A stretch of DNA of 64,000 nt from Trichoplusia ni (GCF_003590095.1 NC_039487.1:13499794-13563793), one strand, 5' to 3'; positions 30,866 through 44,419 are shown, numbered from the stretch's first letter. The notes: a model not told the origin generated them from the letters alone. Numbers and translations are program-made.

Positions 30866-32299
30866 GTCAGATCGTATTTTTGTGGAATGTCAAATTAAGC
30901 ATTGATGGATACAAATGTATGAAGCCTTTTAGGCCAAGGTCAACTCAACTTTGCATGATGAACATGAAATAATCTTTCACTCACTAGAACTTAAAAATAC
31001 GATTAATTACAAAAAGAAAACAGATTCTTGCTATAATTTTCGAAAACCAAATTAAGGGAATTATTTTAATAAATCACGGCATTACTTGCCGAAAAAAAAA
31101 CAAAATTGATTGCATCCTTAACTCATTTCTAATACTTATAAATTCGTAAGTATCATTAATACAATTAAAAACTTAACAACAATTCAAATCGACCATACAA
31201 ATCATACAAGCCAAACAACGTCATGAAATTCATAGGACACCTAATACAATGCCGTAACCTGGAATAAGGGCCCCATTCCAATACGGGCCCTAATAACCTC
31301 CCCCGGGGCAACGCATACATATTACATAATACTTACCCCCGGGTGCGCCTGCAGTACCGCCTTATGGAAACTTTTGTGTAATTTTATTAGAAGCTTTGTT
31401 GTTTTTTATCTGAATGGAAGATCTATAGTCTATAATATATTTATTTTAATAATATATTTTTGTATTAAAGTATACCTAAGTAATTTATTATTGAATACTA
31501 AATTTAATTGTTGTTTAAGTATTTTTTGCTATGTTTAAACATAGACAGTTTAATCAAATGCTTAGATTTTGATAACTAGATAATAAAGAAAAATCTTTAT
31601 AAAAAAAAGAAAAAACAGCAAAACGTGTATAGTCTTTTATTATCGATAGCAAGTTATTCCAAAACAATATGTTTCAATGTCCTTTACTTTAAAGAACAAA
31701 ATGATACGTAATTTTTATTTGGTCTCGTAAAATCTTTACATAGTAAATTCTATGTGACGTAAATTTCATGTCAACATTTTTCTTTGTCGTTTCGACAGAA
31801 ACCCCGCATCCAAATCATTAAAAGAAGTTTATTGCATTTTTTTGTTCGAATAAAGGTAATCATACGTGTCTAATATTTATTGCAAACCGATTTTTGTCAT
31901 ACCCAGTCGTCACCACCTTTACAATAAATCTAACACATAAAGAAACCAAATATTATTATTCATTAAACAACAAAAAAAGGCAAAACCTAACTTTCATTAA
32001 CTATTATCCAATAAATGTCTTCCCGAGTTCAAATCAATCACCCATCACCGCTGATAAACATCTACGGAACGCTAATTATTTTTTATAACGCTGTTAGAGG
32101 TCTGCGCCGAGACCGACGCTCCCCGTGACCTCTCTGCTAACCTCACAATTTTCCTTATCCTAAGACATTTACTTAAGACCTTAACAAGATAAAATAAAGT
32201 CTAATTTAGCTTATATTATGCTAAAATGTTAGTAATTGTTCGTCTGAAGTACAGTCTTATAATTAAATAGCCAATAAAAAGGATGCGACTGCATGTACG

Positions 32300-32696
32300 T
32301 TGCCATTTCGAAAATAATTCATCGCTTCTTCGAATCCAGGTCAGGTTAGCGTCGCGAAGTGAGCGGCGATGCGCGGCGCAACCGGCCGAAGTGCGCTGCA
32401 GTGCGCGCGCCGCCCCTCGCCACTACCGCCCAGTCCTCACCAGCCAAAACCTTTGCCTCTCAAAAAAATAATTAAAAAAAAACAATCAAGGCGTGTACCG
32501 AAAACGAGAATTAAAATTGGAAATAATAAATAAAGATGGCGGTCGTAATGTTTGTGTCGCGGAGTCGTGCGGCCGAGTACTAGTCGCAATATGTTACGCG
32601 TCATGTGCGGGACCTAGGCTTTGTAACATTGTGGTGTGTATCAGTATTGTGTTGTGTGTGACTGTTCGTCGCTGCTCAGCCAGCTGTCTTGCCCTT
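32300..32696 (+). promoter_or_regulatory. CpG-rich promoter with first exon ending in a donor, + strand
   Basis: The most GC/CpG-rich stretch outside Sec24 and the array (32330-32430, gagcggcgatgcgcggcgca). It is followed by AAGATGGCGG at 32534, a YY1/Pho-type site often found near start sites, an initiator-like TCAGT at 32641, and a good donor (gccctt|gtgagt, exon end 32696). An 86-codon frame at 32493-32753 spans the donor and has no family signature, so I treat the exon as untranslated. Confidence 0.45.
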
Positions 32697-35600
32697 GTGA
32701 GTATATTTTTCCTTATAAAGGGTGTAGTTCGTCCCCGGGGATCTGAGCTCTAATGTCACAAGTACGTAAAAACTCCCCCTTTAACTAAATATTTACACCC
32801 TGTATATGTGCTATAATAGTAAACTATTTGTAGACCCTTATATTCTAATTAAAAAGCTTTTTTTTCGTTAATGAAAACAGTTAATTAATTAATAATGTCA
32901 ACTCCCCAGGAAAGGTTAAGTGAATTAGTTTTGTAGTAACCTATTCGTAATTGGATGACAGTAACCTCAATTTGAATATGCACTGTTATTTTAAAGGTTG
33001 TTAGCAGCTCTATGTACCTTTACATAAAGCATATATTTTCCTCACCGCTTTTTAACATCTCTGCACGTTTACTTTAGCAATATTATGTTCCTTTCTTTTT
33101 CCTGTCCCTTTTCCGACCTGTGTTAAGTTCGGCTTACCGTCTTACTGGATTTACCTGAATATTCCAGGGTTTTATAGAGTAAATAGATATAGTAGGAAAA
33201 GAAAAGTGATTGTTATTTTTTGTAAATTTAACTTTTAGTAGCAAAGTTGAATTGATATATTTATGTATAATATACAAGCCCATGTTACCCAAATGCTGAG
33301 CACGGGAATTTTTATGTACTCTTTCTAAAACTAAATACATATAAATACGTTTTTAATACAAGAATTATCTTCCTAAAATATTTTTTTACAAAATTTATTA
33401 ACATCTAAATACTCTAGAAAACAATCAATCTCATACTAAAAAAATAACTTAATTAGATACATACACAAATTATACTTATTTCAACCCCAAAGGTCCATTT
33501 TCCTGCAGCATGTATTTCGCATCTACACCTATACTGCCTCACCTGGTTTCACCCTCGGATTTCCACTTCCTACGCGTCTCCACCGGCATGTCACGTGACA
33601 TACCACTTTCACTTCATTCCCTCATTTCAAATTCTTTCGGCATAGTTTTTTTATTGTCTCCATAACTATTTCGCGAACTATTTCCGGTTTCGGTATTTCT
33701 TTATAAGCGCATGTTTATTTATCGTTCCTCCATTTGTACGAGAGGAAGAAAAACCACTGGATTAGTATAGTAGAGGTAGTTTTAGATTTTTAGAGGCCGA
33801 AAACGCCTAGCAAAAGCTTAGTATAACATAATTCTGGCGGCTTAAAAACTAAATTGTTGTCAAGCTTGAACGTAACTTGAAAGAGTTTCTTATGTCTATC
33901 TGTCGTTAAAGTACACCTTAAATTGATGAATACAGCGTAAGCATTAATAACTAACTCAAGTATAGGACATATATTATTGTTTCTTCATTTTTGCAAACTA
34001 CTATAATTTATCATGATTTTTTTTTCTATAAGAAGAAATATTCCCATTACAAGCGAAATTCATGTTTTTAAAGCGACATCCAATTGTTATTTTTTCAACG
34101 CTTCAAAACTAAATTTTGTCTTACATTTTGTATAAGACATATTTTATGATACGGTTCCACCCACCCTCGTTTCGTTTCTCATACTTGCAACTTCATGCCT
34201 ATTACCATCTTCAATAAAACGGACAATAAAATACGATAATACTTGTTATAACTGATTTCATCTATCACAACTATCCTATTTAATATTCGGTATCTGTGAA
34301 ATAGCAAGCCAATTCCAGGAAACCTCATACGCTGGGATAGTCTCCCGGATTATCAATACTAGCTACGCGAACAGAAACTTCAGGAACTAGTTTATAATAC
34401 TAAATGTCTATTTTCTCATCATCACACAATATTACAATAACTAGTTGGATACTTAAATGGAGAATGGTGTGAAAGATAAGACCTGTGTTATTGGTGACCA
34501 GCTTATCCTCCGGCAGAAAGCTTCAAAGTTCATATTAAAGGAGAGCTAGAATTCTCCAGCGTCTAGTCCTAGGATTCAATTGATGAAATCGTCAGCTTTA
34601 GACTTTAATAACAGATTATGTGAGATTTTCGGGTATTTTGTTTAGATTCCTGATAATTTAATTCAGACAAATAATTGCCACCATTTGCTGGGTAGAGGCT
34701 TCTGGGAATAGATTACTATTTGAGAGTTCCTTTCAGTTAATTTTACAGACCTACAACGTGGTCGAACAAAATTGTACAACTCAACAAGAATTGTTTCAGT
34801 TTTTTTTTACTCAAACCGCTTTTATTTTCTAATCCACCAAAGAGAAACAGGGGCATAGACTCCAATCATCTCTTTTTTTTTGTTACCAAAAACGATCAAA
34901 AAACCAAAACACCCAATTTCAATTCCAGCTGATTAAGTAATTATTTTTGTAACAAACCAATTTACTCCTATCCAAGGGATACAACGATTGTCTCTGTTTA
35001 GAAGGGACTCTATCGGCCCCTTAGGATAATAATTACCTTTTAGCCGACAAAGGAATATGTATTCTTTGTCTATTGCCACTGGACTGGTCCTTTTCCTCGC
35101 CCCTATACCGCGCAAAGGCTGCGGCAGAAAATAAACAAAACTTCGAATTAAATTCTCTTTTGTACACAGAAGTCTACTGCGCTTGGAGTTTGCTTTGCGT
35201 TTTTATTTTGTAGAGTAAGGGGTAAATAAGGCTTTTTTATTATCTCGCCTCTGTCTTCAAATAGAGATACGGTAGAGGGTTTGTTTGTTTGTCTAACATA
35301 CATGATTATGTTATATGATGTTATTTTAAATTAATAGAAGACGGGAAAAATAACGCAAACGATTTTTTAATTCATTTACTTTACCCTTGACTGCTTGACA
35401 TTTTGTCCACACAGCCGTGGTCACAAGTCGACTGGTCATGTAAACATGCAAGGCGTTAGTTTAAAAGTTAACATATAACGTTAGCTGGGATTCAAACTTA
35501 AACTCATGTACGAATACTGACATAGGTAATTAAACCTTAAGGTGCTGAAGAAGTAGGTAAAGTAGGCATTGACCATTTAACAATAATTTGATGTTATTCA

Positions 35601-35799
35601 TAGCAAATTTCAGTTTTTGGTATTCAAATCTAATATAATATTTGTTTTCTCAAAATATATTATTTGTACAAATATCTATCAAATTTCTACACAAATACAC
35701 TGTTACACAGTCAACAGTAAGCACTACAAACTCTGCCTACCCAATAACAGAGTAAACACAAAGGTTTATTCTGAAAACAGTCGTCGATGAAGGTAGCAA

Positions 35800-35873
35800 G
35801 CCATTGTTGGTATTGTTGCAGAATGGCCCGCCTGATAGATTCGCCATTCTATCAACAATTGGCTCTCTCGTAG
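35800..35873. ncRNA. Imperfect hairpin, unassigned
   Basis: AGAATGGC (35819-35826) pairs with GCCATTCT (35842-35849), and the flanking gccattgttg with caacaattggc, leaving an asymmetric bulge on the left arm. About 75 nt. No known RNA recognised. Confidence 0.2.
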
Positions 35874-36169
35874 ATTCTATAAAATAAGGGTAGGCTGATT
35901 TTAATCTTAAACCTATATTGTTAAGGTTTCTTTTTTCTTGTCTATTGAAGGTGTTACTTATGTAAGGTGTACTTCTATGTTTTGGACTGTATGAACAAAT
36001 TTTTGAAATCTACCTCCGAATTGTGGTCTTCAAAATTCATTTCCATATGAAACAGTTCAAAAAATCCAATATATGTTTTTTTGTTTGGTAGTTAATAATT
36101 AATATATATTTGCCCGTAGCTGTACTATCCTTACCATTAAAAAAATATAAAATAAAGCGACCATATGTT

Positions 36170-36335
36170 GGATATGTTGCATACGTTGCGTACGAACAAT
36201 TACTTTATGTTTTATTTACATAGTTTTGCACATGACTGTACTAATACACCACCACATACGTAATATCAAATGTCCACACTTCCCAATCCATTGCATACGT
36301 TGCATATGCCTCATACTTTGCATACGTGGACTAAC
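36170..36335. repeat. Cluster of TTGCATACGT-like words
   Basis: ttgcatacgttgcgtacgaa (36177), ccattgcatacgttgcatat (36291) and tttgcatacgtggac (36317). Five near-copies of GCATACGT within 160 bases. Degenerate repeat or clustered binding sites. Confidence 0.5.
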
Positions 36336-36529
36336 TTTGTCTCTAGTTTAATACTACGCTATGTATACGTAAGTGAAACTTTGTTAGAATTTGGATGAAG
36401 TTACGTAAATGCTTTCTGGAGTTTCATTCATATTAAATCAATGTTCAAGGGAGCAAGACAGATGTAAGAAAACAGGCTTTGCCCTATATTGTAAGGGATG
36501 GTTTGTTTATTTTGTTCCATTGTGATTTA

Positions 36530-36885
36530 AGGAGGAGCTCGTGGCTAAGCTATAACCGCATAAGTGATTCGATCACAGGTTACGACGCGGTTGGTCCGTA
36601 GATGGGTGACCATCTTTGTCATAACGAGTTCCTCCGTGTTTCGGAAGGCACGTTAAATTGTGGGTCCCGGCTGTTATTCCTACATCTTTCACAGTCGTTA
36701 CAGGTAGTCAGAAGCTTGAAAAAGTCTGACAGCCAGTCTAACCAAGGGGTATCGTGTTGCCCAGGTAACTGGGTTGAGGAGGCAGTCGCTCCTTGTAAAA
36801 CACTGGTACTTAGCTGAAATCGGTTAGACTGGTAGCCGACCCCAAAATAGTTGGGAAAAGGCTAGGCCAATGATGATGTGTTTTA
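36530..36885 (+). mobile_element. 5S-like SINE (family 3), near full length
   Basis: The head contains tacgacgcggttggtccgta and gatgggtgaccatctttgtc, which resembles the 3' half of 5S rRNA. Then come tcggaaggcacgttaaattg and ctccttgtaaaacactggta, and a tail ending in ttgggaaaaggctaggccaa and a GATGATG run. Partial copies at 24890-25165 and 46280-46302. Confidence 0.75.
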
Positions 36886-36889
36886 ACCT

Positions 36890-37080
36890 CTGACGCAAAA
36901 AGGGGGTGTTATAAGTTTGACGTCTCTGTCTCTTTGTCTGTACATTATGTGGCATCTTGCTCAGGAACGGATTGAGCGAATTTAATTTAAGATGTTTTGT
37001 ATTAAATTTGAGTTTTGTGCGAGTGTTTTCAGACATGTTTCATCCAAATCTGTTGAGCCATTTAAAAGATAAGGTAGTAT
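36890..37080 (+). repeat. Dispersed repeat (TGTGCGAGTGTTTT type)
   Basis: tgtgcgagtgttttcagaca and tgtttcatccaaatctgttg; a second copy is at about 47755-47870 (atgcgagtgtttttaaacat). Confidence 0.5.
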
Positions 37081-37574
37081 TTATAAAGTGAAGGTTTTTA
37101 GTGTCGCGATGTCGGTTTGTTTTTGTATGAAGGATATAAAAAGTTGTTTTTTATATAGGCTATTTTGGATCCCAATGCTGGGCAAAGACATATCCTTTTC
37201 TTTTCCAGACTTCTCTATCTTTACCTACTACATAACAAACATGCTATTAAAATTTCATACAAATGTAACAAGAATATAAGTTAAATGTACATCTAAACAC
37301 ATTTGAGATTCAGCTCAACTTATTCCATCCGTCATTAGGTGGTACTTGTAAACGTATGATGACGTCACTACACTGCCCCCCCCCCCTCCAGTCGTCACTG
37401 TGTTTGCATAAAAAGTGCAATAAAGCGTCCCATTCACTACGGACGCTGTAACCGGGTCATCGGAAACACACGGGTATGTATTAGGAACGTGCTCGTTGCA
37501 GGTGTTCACAAAATTGCATAAAATAAGTTTTATTTACTCTGCATACTTTTTCTTGTATTTTTTTAAACCACTCT

Positions 37575-37700
37575 TGCATTTCGTGAGGTTCTCAAACATT
37601 CAACTCGTATGCACGAATAAACCCAGACTCAGGACAAGCATTCTTGAGCGTCGCGCACTGATCGTTTGGCCTGATGACCTCAACCACTCGGCCATCTGTG
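37575..37700 (-). mobile_element. SINE (family 2), reverse copy
   Basis: acctcaaccactcggccatc is the reversed box A of a tRNA-like head; acccagactcaggacaagca belongs to the shared body. Confidence 0.65.
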
Positions 37701-38238
37701 CAGTCATGTGCATTGTTGCATACGTTTTTTAAGTAGAACTATGCAAGTTTTGTAGCTGAGTTTATAACTTATTAAAATAGCCTTAATTTTAATCAACTCG
37801 ATATGATATAGTTAAGAAAAATCTTAGCACTTTGGCCAGTCAGACAAGGTGAGAGAAAAGGTAACAAAATAAATCGTACAAAATAAAGATACGTAAACAT
37901 TACAATTTGCAACCATAAACATATACGCAACAAAAACTTCTAAACTACGCAGACTAAATAAAGCCTACGACGAATATACCAAGGTATGCAAAGGCATTTC
38001 CGTGCAAAGCCTTCGCTGTATGTTTCCACAATCTAGTAGCATCCGTGCTCAACGATGCGATCTCGACAGATGATAAATAAATCGAATGCATACACGTGTG
38101 TCGGCCATATCCTAGCCTGGTAGAATAGCTAATATTCTGCTTTTCCAGTGAATGATAGAATTGACTAAAGTCTATGAAATCTAGGTGCTTCAATGATGCA
38201 TTTTTGCAAGCATTTGGTAGACCGATAACTATAACGGG

Positions 38239-38300
38239 CTTCATCATCATCATCTCAGCCTACAGCTGTCTACTGCTGGACATAGGCCTCTCCATTCGTT
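38239..38300 (+). repeat. Dispersed repeat with CATCATCAT head
   Basis: tcatcatcatcatctcagcc, then ctgctggacataggcctctc; a sister copy lies at 19687-19745. Confidence 0.6.
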
Positions 38301-38519
38301 CGTCCATATCGGGCTTAATTAGGGTAAATTAGGGTATGCCAATAAGGGCCAATCTCCTGACCGAACTAGTCATATTTTAGTTAGGATCTGCATTCGCAAT
38401 GAGTATCGGAGGGTCTCAGATGAATAAAGATAGTTAAAGGTCAACGTATGACGATAAACGGCTTCACTAGCTTACGATACCATTTTTGAAACAGAGTCCG
38501 CACTAAGAACGTTACGCCT

Positions 38520-38625
38520 TATGTCGCGGGGGTTAACAAACATTCAAGTCGTATGCACAAAGACACCCAGATTGAGGACACGCATCACGTCTTACGCGGG
38601 GATCCGTGCAGTCAAAATTATTATG
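38520..38625 (-). mobile_element. SINE (family 2) fragment, reverse
   Basis: aaacattcaagtcgtatgca, cacaaagacacccagattga and ggggatccgtgcag match the body of family 2. Confidence 0.55.
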
Positions 38626-38639
38626 GCTCTTAAATTATT

Positions 38640-41085
38640 ATTAGAGCACGACTGTTTATAAACTTATGACTAAAATATATGAATACGCCGCTCCGCTAAA
38701 ACTCCCATCCGAATAGTAAATAGGACGAATTAGTTTCCTAATCGTTACGCTGTAAAGCTTGCAGCTGCGTAGTTGATGGGAAAATTCCCATTAGCTACGA
38801 CAAATTGTAACAATTAGTTTCGAGTCAATTTGGTCTCGAGACCTTCAGATAAAGGACCTTATACACGTGTATAATAACCCGTTTTTCGTTGTGAAGGGGA
38901 GATTTTGTTTACCAAGCGATTAAGGGTTGATATTAAACGGTTTTTCGTGTTTACCGCGTGTTTGTTCTACAAGATAAGGTTTTACCGACCTTAAAATAGG
39001 TGGAGGTGTTTATTTTGGAGCTTAAATGATCGCATCGTTACAAAGGATCTGAGTTTTATGCAAATTGGACATCATGATTAAAAATTGTTGGATAGACAGT
39101 AGCGATAGAGAAACAGAAAAATCATCAAAAAAATGTATCGCATGTATTTTAGATAGTTTTAGCATATTAGGCAGTAGGTATAACAATATTTCACAGCATA
39201 TTATTATTTCATAATTATCTTTTAGACAAAGATGACTTTACATCTACAAGATTTCATCCCAATCCATCCAGGCGTTCAGAAGATCATTTAAAAAAAACGA
39301 ACAGACAAATAACACACAAAGAAACGAAATATATAATGTATTATTCAGTCCAAAATATAGAGCTTACTACGTATAAAGCGGCTGACAGAAAATGCAAATA
39401 GATTTTTATACCCAAGTTAAGCAAATTCGGGAGCTGTAGCAAAGCCTCGTTTTACATACACCAGCCGAGGCTCTCCGAATTGAAAATTACAATGTGAGAG
39501 GTTTTTGGCCAACTCTTCATACTATTAAATTTGCGGGAGTAGACAGCGATAGACATCTTTTTGTTAATTCTGACATATCGTTTGTCAGTCTATTTTTTGT
39601 GAAAGGTCTTTAAGTAAATTATTTTCTTGTGCTGTAAGAAATTATATTGCAATAACTTAATTATCTGGTTTATCCCACCGCTGGGCAAAAACCATCTTTT
39701 ATTTTTGTCGTTCTCCTATCACCCTTTTCTGTCACGTTAATCCTACTTGCGCTATTCTTCTTTATTTCATTTGCAACACAATTCATATCACTTATTCATT
39801 TGGAACAGGATCCTGACCAGTAAAACCGCTACGCTTCGCTGTATGTAGATCTAATTTATTTTCTAAACCGAGCCTTAAATGAGCCTACACAGCTACAGAA
39901 AGTGATCACTAAACCGCCATTATCCCAAAACAGGCTTTAAAATCTTAACCTCAAAGTTCAATCTTCGATACATCTGAAAGGGATAAGTGGGTATTAATTA
40001 ATAATATATAGGGTAATGATTGCTCCAATGTAAGGTGTGCAAACTTTGCAAGGGACTCATTAAGATAATTAATTATTTATAGTCGTATAATCCGATGAAC
40101 GAGGATCATCCGGCTTAGATTGAAAGGGGATGAAGTAAGATCTTATAATTCAAGCCAGTTATACTGTGGAGATGAGCAGTTATCTAGGTATGTTAGCTTA
40201 GTCTGGTCCTAAGTGCCAAAAACTAAGTTAAAAGAGAAAAGATAGCCGTTTTTGTATTTCTAGGATAACATCATAATGTATCCTGTATTCCAAACAATCT
40301 GAACCTGAGATCATCAATGTAACTCCTTAAGAGAGTTCTTAAGCTCAGCAAAAGTACAATTTTATTCGATAATTTATCATGCCTGAAAAGGACCATACCT
40401 GACTTTAGGAACCCGTTTCCAGACTCAATTTTATGTTTGTGCAGAAAACAGACAAAAGTTAAATGAAAATTACCAACATTCGTATGAAATTAAGCAAAAA
40501 TATAATGGAAACATGAAGTCTGGAGCGGACACGTTTCAAAATGTTTCACAAGCGTAACTTTGGAGGCAAAAATTTGAAAGCTGCGAATGTTAGGGGCTTC
40601 TCCGAAACGTTTTAATTTGTCCCTCCAAAAGTTGTTGAAATATGTTCGTAAATAATACGAACCCCGTTAAACGTGGAAGTTTCGAAACATTTTTTTGTGA
40701 CGTCACGCGGAAAATCCTACTCGTTTTGATGAAATTAGAATTTTCAATTTTGCGTCAAGTTTTCTTAGAAATTATGTGGAAGAAAGATTGAAAATTTCAA
40801 TAAGTGATGCTGTTGCTAAGATTAAATGTAAAGATGAGCTGGGTTCTTATATCTAGAGTAGACTCATGGTTCGGCAAAATTAACTAAAACTTAATCCAAA
40901 AATTAGTCTGTGTGCGATTAAAAAATATTATTCCTGTGAAGAAGAACCGGCAAGAAACTCCTGTGAAGAGCTTTGACGTTTCTCTGTTCATAGCATGAAT
41001 AGTCTTTCTCCAGAGAGCAGTGAGGCCTTTGCCGAGCAGCTGGACAAACATAGGCTGATAATAATTCACAATTAAGATTCAAGTT
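38640..41085. other. Mostly unique non-coding DNA
   Basis: Few repeats apart from a 'ctgggcaaaaaccatc' piece at 39670. Notable stretches are 38700-38960, with several homeodomain-type TAAT cores (gaattagtttcctaatcg), an octamer ATGCAAAT at 39392-39399, and 40540-40710, with a fold-back and a perfect CRE. Candidate enhancer DNA; no coding exon. Confidence 0.4.
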
Positions 41086-41089
41086 CTTA

Positions 41090-41325
41090 ACTAAACCTCC
41101 GTGGTCGAGTGGCGTACGCACCGGTTTCAAGGTGTCGCTAGCTTTGAGGTCCCGGGTTCTATACCCGGTCGGGTCAATGTAAAAATTGTCATTTCTACAT
41201 TGTCTCGGGTCTGGGTGTTTGTTTTACCTTCGTTGAATCTGAATTCCATAACACAAGTGCTTTAGCAACTTACTTTGGGTTCAGAACAATGTATGTGATG
41301 TTGTCCGCATTTATTTAATTAAACC
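41090..41325 (+). mobile_element. tRNA-headed SINE (family 4), forward copy
   Basis: The head ccgtggtcgagtggcgtacg (box A) and gaggtcccgggttctatacc (box B) look like a class II (Ser/Leu-type) tRNA. The body is acattgtctcgggtctgggt and acttactttgggttcagaac. The reverse copy is at 53680-53895. Confidence 0.85.
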
Positions 41326-41342
41326 CACTGCCTGTTAAACCT

Positions 41343-42470
41343 GGGGGCTTAGACAAAGTAACATCGCTTTGTAGCGAAACGATACCGAATTTTGACATCG
41401 TCTGTGAGATAACGACAATAATTTCTTAGCCAATGTAACTCGGTTGTCGTGATCGTTGTGACGAATCGAACATTCGTTAAAAACAGAAATATTGTTTATG
41501 GTATCGAACATTTTGCTGTCACCGCTGTCCGCGCAGTTTCATTTTACATAAACAGTTTCAATGAAGTTTGTTAACCATGCAGTTTTATATTATGATTAGA
41601 TTTGTTTGATTATTAGATTTATTTGATATGATAAGAATAATATTCTTTTCTATTAAAAAATGAAATGTGTGTGTACTAGTGCACAAAGGTAAGAAGTGAA
41701 ACTTCTTTATGACCTTATTTTTAGAAAAAATATTTGAGTAGGTACCAACTATAACCAACTCGACATAAATTGGTTAAATAAAGTTAAATTAGAGAAAGTT
41801 TACCAAAAGGCTTTTATTATTCATAGACATGAGTACAAATAATGAAAATGTAATAATATAAAAAATAAATTTTATCTTATCACTACTGAGTATTAAATAT
41901 TTTAGAAAAAAACGTACCATAATTATACCCAAGTATTGGAAAAAGAGATTTAATTACTCACTTTTTTTAGAAATAAATAATTAATATAAATATTTACTAT
42001 ATTACTATCGAAACGATTCAACAAGATCTACCTCCCAACGCAATAATAATCTGCAAAAACCATTGAAAACCTCCTTTCAAAAAATAAAAATGACGACTCG
42101 ACTCCGTTTGCAAGGAAAAAACTTAAATATACGTAAACACTTGACATCTAAAATCAGCTGTTCAATGAAATTCGGCCATATTGTAACGATAACTACAACG
42201 TTTGAACGTTCGTTTCGTTATCTTTTTTGTCGATCACGATCGCGACAATAACGAACACCGAAAGTGCTGCTTGTCTACGCATTTGTATGGAACAAACGCG
42301 ATGACGATTCGTTTCGTTATGATTTCGTTATAAATTATTACATTGTCTACCAACTTGCGATAACGATGACGATTGACCACGTGATTTAACGCGGCTTATG
42401 TCAATCCCATACAGTTGAGTCTTGTCGAACTTCGTTATCGTTTTGAAATTGTTACTTTGTCTAAGCCCCC
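41343..42470. mobile_element. Non-autonomous DNA transposon of about 1.1 kb
   Basis: Ends GGGGGCTTAGACAAAGTAAC (41343-41362) and its reverse complement (42451-42470), with looser complementarity continuing inward (aaacgata). The interior carries many inverted CGTT/AACG words and AT-rich spacer. The longest frame is 62 codons, so there is no transposase. Confidence 0.8.
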
Positions 42471-42639
42471 TGTTCTCTTACTAAGACATAGTCTCATGCT
42501 ATCTCTTTCAGATGAGCTTGAAAACCAGCGAAAGAAGACGTTAAAGAACGACTTAAAATTAAATTGAAAGTGAGGGTAAAATACTCATACAAGTACAAAG
42601 ATAATCATATTACCCCAAGCAATGATATAATGCATACTT

Positions 42640-42790
42640 AATACTGTACTAAATTGATTTGATTTCGTCTCATGAATGGAAACACAATTAATATGCAAAT
42701 TTGTATAATTCGTGTTTGCCGCGCTAAATGTATTAAGGTGTGATGTACTATTGATTTACAAGACAATAGCTATTACACATGACTTCACTT
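42640..42790. promoter_or_regulatory. Possible regulatory stretch with octamer motif
   Basis: ATGCAAAT (POU-type octamer) at 42693-42700, next to acaattaat, in non-repetitive sequence. Motif evidence only. Confidence 0.2.
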
Positions 42791-43299
42791 GTAGTTAAAA
42801 TACTAGACTGTATTCGTACCACTGCTGGGCAAAGGCCTCTTATCTTATAAGGACGGAATGAGTATTGATCATAACCCTTACTGAGTTGTAGGCTGACGAT
42901 TTCTGATTGTTATATATTGCATTCAGGGGGTTTTCCTTCACCATTAAAGTAGTCAGTAATGTTTGAGAATAATAAATGGTTGAAGATGTTACATAGGTTC
43001 AGAAAAGCTTAGACCTTGTCTAGATTTAAAAAGATCAAGAAAGTAAAAATCTCTATTAAGAGTTTTTTTAGAAAATATTTTACGTTCGAACCTGCTACCT
43101 CGTGCACACAAAACAAGTCAATAAAGCACAACGTATATCTCGACTGCATAAAAGTCACGACTATAACGAACATCACTCTCCGTGTACAATAAGATACCGC
43201 ATATCGCATTTTCCCACCACATTTTTTTATGAAAGAAACTCTCCGGATTAAGCCATCAATATTATATTTCATTGCGCTTTCATTTGGGTTCCGACTTGA

Positions 43300-44400
43300 G
43301 TATATTTGCTAACATTATGTTATTCTTTCCAATGTTCACCCACTTATAACCACATTTTTAATCAAACATTACTAGGAACACTCGCAATAATTCACTTTTT
43401 ATATAGAACTAACTTTATAAAAATCGATAAGAGATATTCGAGATTCGGGAAATATTATACCACACACAAACAGAGACGCAAAACTTATAACACCACTTTT
43501 TTTTCGTCGAAAACTTTTAAGACTACAGACAGGACAAATTGCAAAACAATTTCTAAAACAAAATAGCATGAATATACAAATACAATGAACTTTAAAATAT
43601 ATACATTAAATATAACTTTTATTATATATACATACATTCAATATGTATATTCTTGCAGATATATATTGGTGGTTTTACGAACAACTATCATAAAATAGAT
43701 TGAATCCCACCATCTTAGATGCAGCCAGACCCATCACGGTCCGCGATAAGTGTTGTTGTGCACTTAAAGATATAAGCTATGCTTAGCGATGCAAAGGAGC
43801 TTTATCTGAACATGTAATAAATGAGAAAATAGTTAACAAAACACAAATAGATATTCAACCTGTTTTGACCAAGGTTTATATTGTAAATGCCCCCTTGGAT
43901 CGTGGAAATAATGAACAAATTTCTTTTAGAAAGCAATGGTTTTTCCCGAAAAATAACAGACCATTTACTAAATATGATCAGCTGATAAGATATATTATGA
44001 TCATCAGTAACCTTTAACCAACTTGAAAAAAAACATACAAATGACTTTAAATAAAAAAAAACTGAGAAAAATTTGTTGAAATTTTTATGCGCCCAAATGA
44101 TAGCTATTTCACTTTAATGTAAAAAGAATCAACTGAATACTCCTGCTTTTTGAAGTCGGTTGGCCGCCATCTATCGCTTAGCTTACGATTGTGTGGCACA
44201 GACCTTACCTCGTTTATTGCTGAGCTAGCTAAAGAACTACATTTAACAATGTCTAGAGGACTCGGTCTGGGGTTGACAATTGTCTTTTTTAATATTACTC
44301 AAACCGTTTATTATGTAAGCTGTGATTAAATGAAAGCGCTGCAGGTTTAATACTGATTTTTTTGGAAAATAAAATTTATCGATTTTGAACAATTTATGTC
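43300..44400. other. AT-rich stretch, nothing recognised
   Basis: No repeat family or exon identified. An 86-codon frame at 43306-43566 is low-complexity and has no signature. Confidence 0.4.
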
Positions 44401-44419
44401 TAGATTTAAATATTGAATA

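Larger units (their letters stand above)
32703..36525. other. Non-coding stretch, mostly unique
   Basis: AT-rich with few repeats. A hairpin lies at 35800-35873, and a cluster of GCATACGT words begins at 36170. No exon recognised on either strand. This is consistent with intron sequence downstream of the 32.3-kb promoter. Confidence 0.45.

Noticed and set aside
32493..32753. 86-codon frame in the CpG-rich promoter
   Set aside because: It crosses a strong splice donor and has no domain; more likely a leader exon.
41090..41180. A genuine Ser/Leu tRNA gene
   Set aside because: The same head and body recur at 53680-53895; SINE.
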